NCBI RefSeq assembly: GCF_034347405.1
Contig: NZ_CP133778.1
Span: forward strand, 5,244,501 to 5,308,500
From: Pseudomonas sp. CCC3.1
Lineage (GTDB): Bacteria > Pseudomonadota > Gammaproteobacteria > Pseudomonadales > Pseudomonadaceae
DNA length: 64,000 bases
Reading direction: 5' to 3'
The notes beneath the pieces are model-generated. The model did no database searches and had not been told where the DNA came from. It saw only the letters and a list, made by a program, of their open reading frames with translations. The translations under genes were made by a program, and so were the position numbers. Positions 17,751 to 25,315 of this stretch are shown piece after piece. Numbering within the stretch: the stretch's first letter is position 1; each line of letters opens with the position of its first letter.

Positions 17751-18731
17751 TCAGTGCTGCTGTTGCAAGTAGCGGGCAAAATCCAGCGGGTCGACATTAC
17801 CGCCCGACAACACCAGCGCAGCGGTTCGCCCCTCAAGCCTGACCTTACCCGCCAACAGGGCGGCGAGGGCCACGGCGCCGCCAGGCTCGACCACCAGTTT
17901 GAGATGCTCGAAGGCAAAGGCCATGGCCTGCCGCGCATCGGCGTCAGACACGCTCAGCGCGCCTGCAAGTAGCTGGCGGTTGACCGCGAAGGTCAACTCG
18001 CCCGGGGTCGGGCTCAGCAGTGCATCACAGATCGAGCGGGCGTGCGGCGAGTTTTCGACCCGCTCGCCCAGGGCCAGAGAGCGTGCTGTGTCATCAAACT
18101 CCAAAGGCTCGACTGCGTAAATTTCAACGCTCGGGTGGTACGCTTTGACCGCCGTACCCACGCCAGCAATCAGGCCACCGCCGCCGCACGGGGTCAGCAG
18201 CAGGTCGAGGGATGCGTCAGTTTGCTGGGTGATTTCCAGACCGGCGGTGCCCTGCCCGGCCATGATCAACGGGTCATCGAACGGCTTTACCGTAATGGCC
18301 CCGGATTCACTCGCCAATTGCGCGGCGATGGCCTCGCGGTCGTCTTTATAACGGTCATACAGCACCACGCGGGCGCCATATTCCCGTGTGCGCAGGATTT
18401 TGATCTGCGGTGCGTCAGCGGGCATAACGATAGTGGCTTGCACCCCGAGCATCCGGGCGGCGCAGGCCACGCCCTGGGCATGGTTGCCGGATGAGAAGGC
18501 CAGAACGCCGCGCTGGCGCTCCTGGCTGTCGAGGCTCAGCAGCTTGTTGAAAGCCCCACGAAACTTGAACGAGCCGGTGCGTTGCAACACCTCGGCCTTG
18601 ATCAGCACACGTCCGCCGCACAGCGCGTTGAGCGCGTCGCACTCCAGCAATGGCGTGCGCACAGCGTGGCCTTCAAGACGTTCGGCGGCCTGTTGAATAT
18701 CACTGAGCGAAATCGGTAACGGCAGGGTCAT
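17751..18731 (-). CDS. PLP-dependent serine/threonine dehydratase family enzyme
   Basis: A 326-residue fold-type II PLP enzyme: 'TGSFKFRGAFNK' with PLP lysine K56, 'FSSGNHAQGVACAARMLG', the phosphate-binding 'PCGGGGLIAGV' and a C-terminal 'LVLSGGNVD'. The family includes threonine ammonia-lyase (catabolic type, no regulatory domain here), serine racemase and hydroxyaspartate dehydratase; the exact substrate cannot be chosen from sequence. Start ATG 18731 is preceded by AGGAG 7 bases away. It is the promoter-proximal gene of the pxpBCA-BCCP-BC operon, behind a palindromic operator at 18869. Its enamine/imine products would be handled by the RidA homologue at 25316. Confidence 0.88.
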   Translation of the reverse strand: MTLPLPISLSDIQQAAERLEGHAVRTPLLECDALNALCGGRVLIKAEVLQRTGSFKFRGAFNKLLSLDSQERQRGVLAFSSGNHAQGVACAARMLGVQATIVMPADAPQIKILRTREYGARVVLYDRYKDDREAIAAQLASESGAITVKPFDDPLIMAGQGTAGLEITQQTDASLDLLLTPCGGGGLIAGVGTAVKAYHPSVEIYAVEPLEFDDTARSLALGERVENSPHARSICDALLSPTPGELTFAVNRQLLAGALSVSDADARQAMAFAFEHLKLVVEPGGAVALAALLAGKVRLEGRTAALVLSGGNVDPLDFARYLQQQH

Positions 18732-18839
18732 CGTGCAGCTCCTGAATAAGGCGAGCGTCGGGGCCGGGCATGCGTTCCCCATTGCCACTCGCGATTGCTC
18801 GATTGCAAACAGGCTTCAATAGTTGAATAGTCTGTGCCG

Positions 18840-18887
18840 GGTGTCTATCTAAGAATGATCGCGGCATCTGTTCAATTAAACTGAACA
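18840..18887 (-). promoter_or_regulatory. Operator-promoter of the dehydratase-pxp operon (TGTTCA-N7-TGAACA plus GATAGACACC)
   Basis: On the minus strand, the perfect palindrome TGTTCA-N7-TGAACA (18869-18887) has a T-N11-A core typical of LysR sites. After G and six bases comes CGATCATTCTTAGATAGACACC. The same palindrome and block, with identical spacing, lie upstream of the YcsI gene at 22972. A possible -35 (TTGAAC) overlaps the operator's right half, with a weak -10 (TTAGAT) 17 bp on. The site is also 67 bp upstream of the divergent LysR gene, which could be both autoregulated and the regulator. Confidence 0.7.
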
Positions 18888-18953
18888 CCTCATGCCCACC
18901 GGGTGTGCAACACCGTGCAATTGCAGGGCTTCCTGCACCAGACTGAGGCAATT

Positions 18954-19898
18954 ATGAACACTCGATTCGTTGAGACTTTCGTCCTGCTGGCCCGTGTCGG
19001 CAGTGTGCGTCAAGTCGCCAAACAGATGCACTCCACACCGGGAGCCATCTCCATGCGGGTGCGCAAACTGGAGGCTGAACTGGGCACGGTGCTGTTCAAT
19101 TGGGACCACAGAACCCTGCAAATCACCGAAGAAGGCACCCGCTTGCTGCCTTACGCCGAGCGCCTGATCGAAGCCACCCAAGCCTTCGAGCGCACGGCCA
19201 GCGTGCCCGGCACTGAGCAGGGTCGGATCCGCATCGGGGTAATCGAAACGGTGGTGCATACCTTCCTGCCGGAATTCATGAAGGCCATGAACCGGGCGAT
19301 GCCGGGCGTCATCATCGACCTGACGGTGGAACTCAGTTCCAACCTCAAGGAGCAGTTGATGCGTCGGGAAGTGGACCTGCTAATCCGCGTGATCGGCGAT
19401 GAAGGCGACAACCCGTTTGCGGTGACCCGCACCCTCGCCGACCTGCCCATTCATTGGGTCGCCAGGCCCCGTGCGGTACCGGCCCGGGACATGGTGCGCA
19501 AGGTGCTGGGCAAACAGTTGCTGACCCAGATGCGAGGCTCGGCGCCTTACGAGGCGGCAGTGGCCATCGCCCACCAATTGGCGGCCGAACACGGGGTGTT
19601 GGCGAGTGAGTTGCGCATCTCCGGCTCGCCTTCGCTGGCGGCGTTGGTGTCGCTGGTACGTGAAGGCGTGGGGGTGGCAATCATGCCGGGGGTGCTGGTC
19701 AGGGACAGCCTGGAGCGGGGCGAATTGCAGGAGCTGCCGCTACCGGCCCCGCCCTCGTTCCAGATCGCCACGTCGCATATGAAGAACGCCTCATCGGTGG
19801 TCTCGGAGGCGGCCGATATTGCCCACAAGGTGTGCCGCGCTTATTGCAAGCGCCAGGGCGAGCACTGGATCACCAGCCCGGGTCAACCGAGTGCATGA
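18954..19898 (+). CDS. LysR-family regulator, candidate controller of the pxp regulon
   Basis: A 314-residue LysR protein: N-terminal winged helix 'MNTRFVETFVLLARVGSVRQVAKQMHSTPGAISMRVRKLEAELGTVLF' and a substrate-binding domain starting about residue 92 ('QGRIRIGVIETVVHTFLPEFM'). The ATG at 18954 has GAGG 7 bases upstream; the longer frame from 18903 has no ribosome site. It is divergent from the dehydratase-pxp operon across a 222-bp gap holding the TGTTCA-N7-TGAACA operator. By position it is the natural regulator of that operon and of the other copies of the operator (inference). The effector may be a pathway intermediate. Confidence 0.9.
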   Translation: MNTRFVETFVLLARVGSVRQVAKQMHSTPGAISMRVRKLEAELGTVLFNWDHRTLQITEEGTRLLPYAERLIEATQAFERTASVPGTEQGRIRIGVIETVVHTFLPEFMKAMNRAMPGVIIDLTVELSSNLKEQLMRREVDLLIRVIGDEGDNPFAVTRTLADLPIHWVARPRAVPARDMVRKVLGKQLLTQMRGSAPYEAAVAIAHQLAAEHGVLASELRISGSPSLAALVSLVREGVGVAIMPGVLVRDSLERGELQELPLPAPPSFQIATSHMKNASSVVSEAADIAHKVCRAYCKRQGEHWITSPGQPSA

Positions 19899-19911
19899 CC
19901 CACGTGGCAAC

Positions 19912-19952
19912 GCCTCCCTTCAGGCTCCCGTCGCGGGGGCAAAAAGGGAGGC
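19912..19952. terminator. Hairpin between convergent LysR and MFS genes
   Basis: Nine-bp stem GCCTCCCTT/AAGGGAGGC with a GC-rich 23-base loop that can itself pair (CTCCCG/CGGGGG). It sits between the convergent stops and is probably a bidirectional terminator, although no clear T run is present. It abuts the palindrome at 19953. Confidence 0.45.
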
Positions 19953-19971
19953 TGTTCATCTTTACTGAACA
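19953..19971. promoter_or_regulatory. Third copy of the TGTTCA-N7-TGAACA palindrome
   Basis: A perfect 19-bp TGTTCA-N7-TGAACA lies one base after the MFS stop codon, between the 3' ends of the LysR and MFS genes. Unlike the copies at 18869 and 22972 it is not followed by the CGAT...GATAGACACC block on either strand, so it is an operator-type sequence away from a promoter. Confidence 0.6.
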
Positions 19972-19972
19972 C

Positions 19973-21310
19973 TCAACGCTTGAGGCTGCCCTTGGCGGTC
20001 TCCTTGAGCATCATCAGTGAAATCAGGCTGCACAGGGCTGCCCCGGCCATAAAGAAGCCCGGTACGAGCAGGTTGCCGGTCTTGCCGATGATCGCCGTCA
20101 CGATGTACGGCGTGATCCCGCCCCCCAGGATGGCGCCCAGATTGATGCTGATGGCCATCGCCGTGTAGCGGATGCGCGTGGGGAATTGCTCGGCGTAGGT
20201 CGGATAGCCCACCGACTGAATGATCGGCATCGGCAGGGTCGCGACAAACATCGCCAGCGCCGCGATCCACAGGCTGCCGTTGTTCATCAGCATCATCATC
20301 GGAATCACCAGCACCGTGTAGCCGACAAACCCGATGGCCAGCGCCTTGCGCCGCCCGATGCGGTCAGACAAACCACCCCACAGGGGCATCATCGCCGCCA
20401 TGGCCACGCTGATGCAGGCGATGACCCAATACACCTTGGACTTCTCGAACCCCAGGTAGGTGGTCAGGTAGATGTTCATGAACACCAGCCCGATCCAGTA
20501 ACCGGCATTCTGGCCGAAGGTCAGCACCACCACCCGCAACACGGCTGGCAAATGGTTGGAGAGCACTTCGCGCACAGGCGCAGCCGGTGGTTTTTCCTTG
20601 CTGGCAAACGCCTTGAACTCCGGAGTTTCCTCAACGTTATGGCGTATCAGGCAGGAGAAAATCACCAGTGGGATGGCCAGGAAAAACGGAATTCTCCAGC
20701 CCCAGTCCTGCAATTGTTCAGCACTCAACAGCCCGGTGGTGATGCCACATACCGTGGCGGCCGTCGCGCCGCCCAGGGCCACGCCCACGGGAGTAAAGGC
20801 ACCGAAGAAGCCCCGTCGGCCATTGGGTGAGGACTCGGCCACAAAGGCGGCGGCGCCAATGATTTCGGCACCGGCGAAAAAGCCCTGCACCAGACGAATC
20901 AGCACCAGCAGGATAGGCGCCAGAATGCCCGCCTGGGCCGCCGTGGGCAGCGCTCCGATCAACGCGGTGGCCACGCCCATGCCGATAACGGTGGTCAGCA
21001 ACACGGTGCGACGGCCGATGCGGTCGCCCAGACGACCCAGCACCACACCGCCCAGCGGGCGAATCAGAAAGGCACTGCCAAACACGGCCAGTACCGACAG
21101 CAACGCCGCGGTGGGGTTATCACCGGGGAAAAACAACGGGGCGATCACAGTCGCCATATAGCCATAGACACCGAACTCGTAATACTCGACAGCCGTACCG
21201 GTTGCAGAGGCAAACGCCGCGCGACGGGCAATGGCCGAGGCATCATTTGCGGTGGGTTCAACAGTGGCCGTTGACGGCGCATGGAGGGGTTCAGCGAGCA
21301 CGCGAGACAT
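19973..21310 (-). CDS. MFS transporter, metabolite:H+ symporter (MHS) type
   Basis: A 445-residue inner-membrane carrier with about 12 helices. Family marks: 'ASATGTAVEYYEFGVYGYMATVIAPLFFP', 'RPLGGVVLGRLGDRIGRRTVLL' (loop 2-3), 'RLVQGFFAGAEIIGAAAFVAESSPNGRRGFFGAF', 'GGLSDRIGRRKAL'. This subgroup (KgtP, ProP, shikimate and citrate carriers) imports organic acids or zwitterionic compounds with protons. The location inside the pxp region and a degenerate copy of the operator upstream at 21371 suggest it imports that pathway's substrate (inference). Start ATG 21310. Confidence 0.9.
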   Translation of the reverse strand: MSRVLAEPLHAPSTATVEPTANDASAIARRAAFASATGTAVEYYEFGVYGYMATVIAPLFFPGDNPTAALLSVLAVFGSAFLIRPLGGVVLGRLGDRIGRRTVLLTTVIGMGVATALIGALPTAAQAGILAPILLVLIRLVQGFFAGAEIIGAAAFVAESSPNGRRGFFGAFTPVGVALGGATAATVCGITTGLLSAEQLQDWGWRIPFFLAIPLVIFSCLIRHNVEETPEFKAFASKEKPPAAPVREVLSNHLPAVLRVVVLTFGQNAGYWIGLVFMNIYLTTYLGFEKSKVYWVIACISVAMAAMMPLWGGLSDRIGRRKALAIGFVGYTVLVIPMMMLMNNGSLWIAALAMFVATLPMPIIQSVGYPTYAEQFPTRIRYTAMAISINLGAILGGGITPYIVTAIIGKTGNLLVPGFFMAGAALCSLISLMMLKETAKGSLKR

Positions 21311-21370
21311 AAATCACCATTCACGGACCATAAATCATTATCAGCAGCAGGTTTAGCCTGCTCTGGCGGT

Positions 21371-21389
21371 CGTTCGCCCAAGGCGAACA
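21371..21389. promoter_or_regulatory. Diverged operator upstream of the MHS transporter
   Basis: CGTTCG-CCCAAGG-CGAACA is a 19-bp near-palindrome matching the outer halves of TGTTCA-N7-TGAACA (T/C, A/G and T/C changes), placed 61-79 bp upstream of the transporter ATG on the minus strand. It keeps the TTC-N9-GAA core. It could be a weaker site for the same LysR protein. The rest of 21311-21522 shows a repeated CATAAATCA but nothing else I recognise. Confidence 0.4.
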
Positions 21390-21522
21390 CGGTTGTGATG
21401 GGCAGTTGCAAAGAGGGGTGCACACAGGGTGCAGGGCGAAATCAGGCTTTTTCTTATTAGTTATGTTGGCAAAACTATCGGGGTGCGCGGCCGCTCGGGC
21501 TGATCGCGCACCGAGGGTGCGA

Positions 21523-21948
21523 TCACTTGGCGAAGAGCAGACTCATGTCCTTGAACGCCTTGAACTCAAGGGCGTTGCCGCACGGGTCGAACAGAAACAT
21601 CGTGGCCTGTTCGCCGACCTGGCCCTTGAAACGGACATAGGGTTCGATCACAAATTGGGTTTCCCGAGCCCGCAAGCGGTCAGCCAGCGCTTCCCATTCT
21701 TCCCAGCCCAGGATGATGCCGAAGTGCGGCACTGGGACGTTGTGACCATCGACGGCGTTGGTGTGGGCGGACTCTTGCGAGGCGGTTTTAGGGTGTTCGT
21801 GGATCACCAGTTGGTGACCGTAGAAATCGAAGTCGACCCAGTGATCGCTGGAACGACCTTCGGCCAGACCGAACACGTCACCATAAAAAAAACGGGCGGC
21901 CGGCAGGTCATAAACGGGGATTGCGAGATGGAAAGGCGAGAGGCTCAC
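21523..21948 (-). CDS. VOC-family (glyoxalase/dioxygenase fold) enzyme
   Basis: A 141-residue single-domain VOC protein: 'FHLAIPVYDLPAARFFYGDVFGL' with the first metal-ligand His, 'VPVPHFGIIL' with the second, and 'FLFDPCGNALEFKAF' with the Glu ligand. Such proteins are metal-dependent lyases, isomerases, dioxygenases or thiol transferases; the substrate is unknown. It is divergent from the LysR gene at 22062, with 113 bp between starts, so that regulator probably controls it. Whether it belongs to the pxp pathway is unclear. Confidence 0.85.
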   Translation of the reverse strand: MSLSPFHLAIPVYDLPAARFFYGDVFGLAEGRSSDHWVDFDFYGHQLVIHEHPKTASQESAHTNAVDGHNVPVPHFGIILGWEEWEALADRLRARETQFVIEPYVRFKGQVGEQATMFLFDPCGNALEFKAFKDMSLLFAK

Positions 21949-22061
21949 GGTGAATTCCTTGGTTCGGAAAGTGGGGCGGATTTATTCTTGAGCATTTTAT
22001 TTTCGATGCATAGCGGATAATCTCGGCTCTGAGCACCACTTTTTTCGATGCTGAGAAAGCC

Positions 22062-22919
22062 ATGATCCGAGAAATCCGCACGTTCCTCGCCGTCGCCAAA
22101 CGCGGTACCTTCGCCGCCGCTGGTCAAAAAGTCGGGCTGACACAGTCGGCCGTCAGCTCGCAAATAAAAAATCTAGAAGATGCTCTGGGCATGGCGTTGT
22201 TCGACCGCACCGCCCGCTCGGCCACCCTGAACGCCGCTGGCAACCGGGCCATTCCCATCGCCGAGCAGATTCTGGAACTGTTCCAATCCATGGGCAGCCC
22301 GGACAGCCTCGACGGCTATCGCGGTGAGTTGCGCATCGGTGCCATCGGCACGGTGCAAACCGGAATCCTGCCAGCCACGTTGCTAAAACTGCGCCAGGAG
22401 GCTCCGAATATTGACGCCAAGCTGGTGCCGGGCGTATCGATCAACCTGCTCAGCCAGCTGGACGCGGGCGAACTGGACGTTGCCGTGCTGATTCGCCCGC
22501 CGTTTGCCTTGCCCAAGGAGTTGCATTGCGAAGTCATTGCACGGGAGCCATTCGTGCTGATCACCCCGCTGGGCATGGAAGGCGATGACCCTCTGCACTT
22601 GCTGGAACAGCAGCCCTTCGTGCGTTATGACCGCGGCTCCTTCGGCGGGCGCCTGGTGACGCAGTTCTTGCGTGAGCACCGTATCCATAACCGCCAGGTG
22701 CTTGAACTCGATGAGCTGGATGCCATCGTCAAGATGGTGCAGAACGGTCTGGGGGTTTCGCTGGTGCCACTGGCCGGACTGTGGCTGGAACATCGCGACA
22801 ATGTACGGGTGATCGAACTGCACGAACGGGTGTTCTACCGCGAGCTGGTCTTGATCGAACGCTACTCCCAGCGCCACCGTCCGCTGCAACAGTTGTTCCG
22901 CCGCTGCCTGGCCATCTGA
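22062..22919 (+). CDS. LysR-family regulator divergent from the VOC gene
   Basis: A 285-residue LysR protein: 'MIREIRTFLAVAKRGTFAAAGQKVGLTQSAVSSQIKNLEDALGMALFDR' is the HTH, then the effector domain from about residue 88 ('GELRIGAIGTVQTGILP'). The start is ATG 22062. The intergenic region repeats TTTTCGATGC at about 22002 and 22044, possibly its own binding site. It ends 52 bp before the operator of the YcsI operon; the operator there matches the other LysR gene's promoter instead, so this protein may control only the VOC enzyme. Confidence 0.88.
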   Translation: MIREIRTFLAVAKRGTFAAAGQKVGLTQSAVSSQIKNLEDALGMALFDRTARSATLNAAGNRAIPIAEQILELFQSMGSPDSLDGYRGELRIGAIGTVQTGILPATLLKLRQEAPNIDAKLVPGVSINLLSQLDAGELDVAVLIRPPFALPKELHCEVIAREPFVLITPLGMEGDDPLHLLEQQPFVRYDRGSFGGRLVTQFLREHRIHNRQVLELDELDAIVKMVQNGLGVSLVPLAGLWLEHRDNVRVIELHERVFYRELVLIERYSQRHRPLQQLFRRCLAI

Positions 22920-22971
22920 TGCGCACCGCTGGTGCGCCCGCGCCGCCAGCGCACAAACAGCGTGCAAACAG

Positions 22972-23018
22972 TGTTCAGATTAGGTGAACAGCCAGGACGA
23001 TTATTGTTGGATAGACAC
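22972..23018 (+). promoter_or_regulatory. Operator-promoter of the YcsI-MFS-RidA operon
   Basis: The perfect palindrome TGTTCA-N7-TGAACA (22972-22990) is followed after G and six bases by CGATTATTGTTGGATAGACACC. The arrangement and spacing equal those upstream of the dehydratase-pxp operon, including the conserved GATAGACACC. A possible -35 (GTGAAC) overlaps the right half-site, and TTGGAT lies 17 bp on. This indicates co-regulation of the two operons by one LysR-type protein. Confidence 0.7.
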
Positions 23019-23076
23019 CAACGGCACACTATCCAACCATGGCTCCATCACCTGTCCACACCGTTGGAGCGATGCC

Positions 23077-23862
23077 ATGAGTGCCACCTGGAACACCCCT
23101 GCCGAGTTTCGCGAGATTGTTCGCGCCGACCGCTATACCACCCCGACCGCGGGAGTTTGCCCGGACTTTACCCAAGGCAACCTGGCGATTCTGCCCCGGG
23201 AATACGCTGACGAATTTCTGCGTTTTGCCCGCCTGAACCCCAAGTCGTGCCCTGTGATCGGCATGACCGAGCCGGGCGATACCCGCGTGCCGGAACTGGG
23301 CGGCGTGGACCTGATGGCGGACTTTCCTGCTTATTGTGTATTCCGCGATGGCGAGCAAGTGGATGAGGTGCACAACTTGCGCGACATCTGGCGGGATGAT
23401 CTGGTGGGCTTTGTGATTGGTTGCTCCTACTCCTTCGAAGGCCCGCTGGTGGATGCAGGCGTGCCGATCCGGCATATCGAGCAACAGACCAACGTTCCCA
23501 TGTACGTCACCAATATTGCCAACCGCCCGGCCGGGCGTTTCGGCGGCAACATGGTGGTGAGCATGCGCCCGATGACGCCAGCCCAGGCCATTCGCGCCGT
23601 GCAGGTGACCTCGCGCTTCCCCAGTGTTCACGGCGCCCCGGTGCACCTGGGTGACCCTTCGCTGATTGGTATCCGCGACGTGGACCTGCCAGACTTCGGC
23701 GACCGCTCGATCATCAAGCCCGGTGAAATCCCGGTGTTCTGGGCCTGCGGCGTTACACCGCAGCAAGCCATCCGCTCGGCGCGCCCTTCGTTCGCCATCA
23801 CCCATAAACCCGGCCACATGGTCGTCACCGACATCCGCAACAGTTTCCTCGCAGCACTCTGA
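23077..23862 (+). CDS. YcsI/DUF1445 family protein (putative hydro-lyase, D-glutamate cyclase-related)
   Basis: A 261-residue protein: 'PAEFREIVRADRYTTPTAGVCPDFTQGNLAILPREYADEFLRFARLNPKSCPVIG', 'VGFVIGCSYSFEGPL', 'QTNVPMYVTNIANRPAGRFGGNMVVSMRP', 'HLGDPSLIGI', 'KPGEIPVFWACGVTPQQAI' and 'AITHKPGHMVVTDI' are the family blocks. B. subtilis ycsI lies with ycsF-kipI-kipA, and DUF1445 occurs in the mammalian mitochondrial D-glutamate cyclase, which interconverts D-glutamate and 5-oxo-D-proline. A role beside 5-oxoprolinase fits, but activity of bacterial members is inferred. ATG 23077 has GGAG 8 bases before it; the in-frame extension to 22984 overlaps the operator. Confidence 0.88.
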   Translation: MSATWNTPAEFREIVRADRYTTPTAGVCPDFTQGNLAILPREYADEFLRFARLNPKSCPVIGMTEPGDTRVPELGGVDLMADFPAYCVFRDGEQVDEVHNLRDIWRDDLVGFVIGCSYSFEGPLVDAGVPIRHIEQQTNVPMYVTNIANRPAGRFGGNMVVSMRPMTPAQAIRAVQVTSRFPSVHGAPVHLGDPSLIGIRDVDLPDFGDRSIIKPGEIPVFWACGVTPQQAIRSARPSFAITHKPGHMVVTDIRNSFLAAL

Positions 23863-23994
23863 TACCCGCCGAATTTCGGCCTATAAAAATAACAACGGGT
23901 GGGATCTCATGCGCGCTCATGTCAGCTGGCACATGATCTGCTTTTCCTTTTCGACTGCCATAGCGTTTCACCATCCGTTCGAGGGGAGCACGTT

Positions 23995-25314
23995 ATGAAC
24001 AATCCGAGCATCGTCGCGCATCAGGTCCACGCACCTGCCAACCGCAACGCCATTTACCGCAAGGTCGCGATCCGCGTCATACCGTTCTTGATGCTGTGTT
24101 ATGTGGCCGCGTATCTGGACCGCATCAATATCGGTTTCGCCAAGCTGCAAATGCTCGACGACCTGGGTTTCAGCAACGCGATCTACGGCCTGGGCGCCGG
24201 ACTTTTTTTTATCGGTTATCTGATTTTCGAGGTACCCAGCAACCTGTACATGATGAAGGTGGGCGCGAAAAAAACCATTTGTCGCATCATGATTCTGTGG
24301 AGCCTTATTTCCGCCAGTTTTGCCTTTGTCGAAACCCCGACTCAGTTCTATGTCATGCGCTTTCTACTGGGCGCGGCCGAGGCCGGTTTCTACCCCGGCG
24401 TCATGTTGTACCTGACCCTTTGGTTCCCGGCCTCTCATCGCGCCAAAATCATCGCGTTATTTGTCAGCGCGGTGCCGCTGTCGGGCATGATCGGCGCACC
24501 GCTGTCCGGTGCCATCCTGGAGTCCACCCACGGCATGAGCAGCATGGCCGGCTGGCAGTGGCTGTTTATTCTCGAAGCCATCCCTTCCCTTCTACTGGGC
24601 CTGTTGTGCCTCAAGTGCCTGGTGGACAAACCCGAGCATGCCACCTGGTTGAGCGATTCAGAGCGTGCGCTGGTCGTGGATGAGCTGGCCGCCGAACGCC
24701 AACGCACGGCGAACGACGCAGCGACCCATTCTGTGCTCGCGACATTCAAGGACAAGCGCGTGTGGGTCATGGTGCTGATCTGTTTTTGCCAGGCGGTGTG
24801 CTCGTATGGCATTTCGTTCTGGCTGCCGACACTCGTGCAACAACTGCATGTGGGAGACATGCGCAGCGTCGGTTATCTGACTGCAATCCCGTTCACCGTA
24901 GCGCTGGTGATCATGAACCTGGTGGCGCGCAGCTCCGACCACAGCCGCGAACGCCGCTGGCATTTGGCTGTGCCCTTTCTGTGTGTCGCGCTGGGCCTGG
25001 TGGCCAGTACCTTCTTCAACAGCTCGCTGGGCATCGCGCTGTTTTGCCTGTCGATTGCCGCCGCTGGCGCCTACACCACCACCGCGATGTCGTTCGCCAT
25101 CCCGGGATTGTTCCTGTCGGGTGTGGGAATGGCGGCGGGGATTGCGCTGATCAATTGCCTTGGCGGCCTGGGCGGATTCCTCAGCCCCTACATCGTTGGG
25201 CTGGTCAAGGACGCCACCGGCAGTACCGACAACGGTATTTATGCAATTTCCGCCATTGCCGTGATCGGCGCACTGGTGGCCCTGACACTCCCCAAAAAAT
25301 GGGTGAACCGCTGA
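23995..25314 (+). CDS. MFS transporter, anion:cation symporter (phthalate permease-like) type
   Basis: A 439-residue 12-helix carrier: 'KVAIRVIPFLMLCYVAAYLDRINIGFAKLQM' (the D-R-x-N-I/V signature of the ACS family), 'GLGAGLFFIGYLIFEVPSNLYMMKVGAKK', 'RFLLGAAEAGFYPGVMLYLTLWFP'. ACS members import organic anions such as sugar acids, tartrate or phthalate. ATG 23995 follows GAGGGGAGC; the upstream in-frame part is not needed. Second gene of the YcsI operon, 132 bp after YcsI across a small GCCGAA/TTCGGC hairpin (about 23868-23880). Likely imports the compound the pathway degrades. Confidence 0.9.
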   Translation: MNNPSIVAHQVHAPANRNAIYRKVAIRVIPFLMLCYVAAYLDRINIGFAKLQMLDDLGFSNAIYGLGAGLFFIGYLIFEVPSNLYMMKVGAKKTICRIMILWSLISASFAFVETPTQFYVMRFLLGAAEAGFYPGVMLYLTLWFPASHRAKIIALFVSAVPLSGMIGAPLSGAILESTHGMSSMAGWQWLFILEAIPSLLLGLLCLKCLVDKPEHATWLSDSERALVVDELAAERQRTANDAATHSVLATFKDKRVWVMVLICFCQAVCSYGISFWLPTLVQQLHVGDMRSVGYLTAIPFTVALVIMNLVARSSDHSRERRWHLAVPFLCVALGLVASTFFNSSLGIALFCLSIAAAGAYTTTAMSFAIPGLFLSGVGMAAGIALINCLGGLGGFLSPYIVGLVKDATGSTDNGIYAISAIAVIGALVALTLPKKWVNR

Positions 25315-25315
25315 A

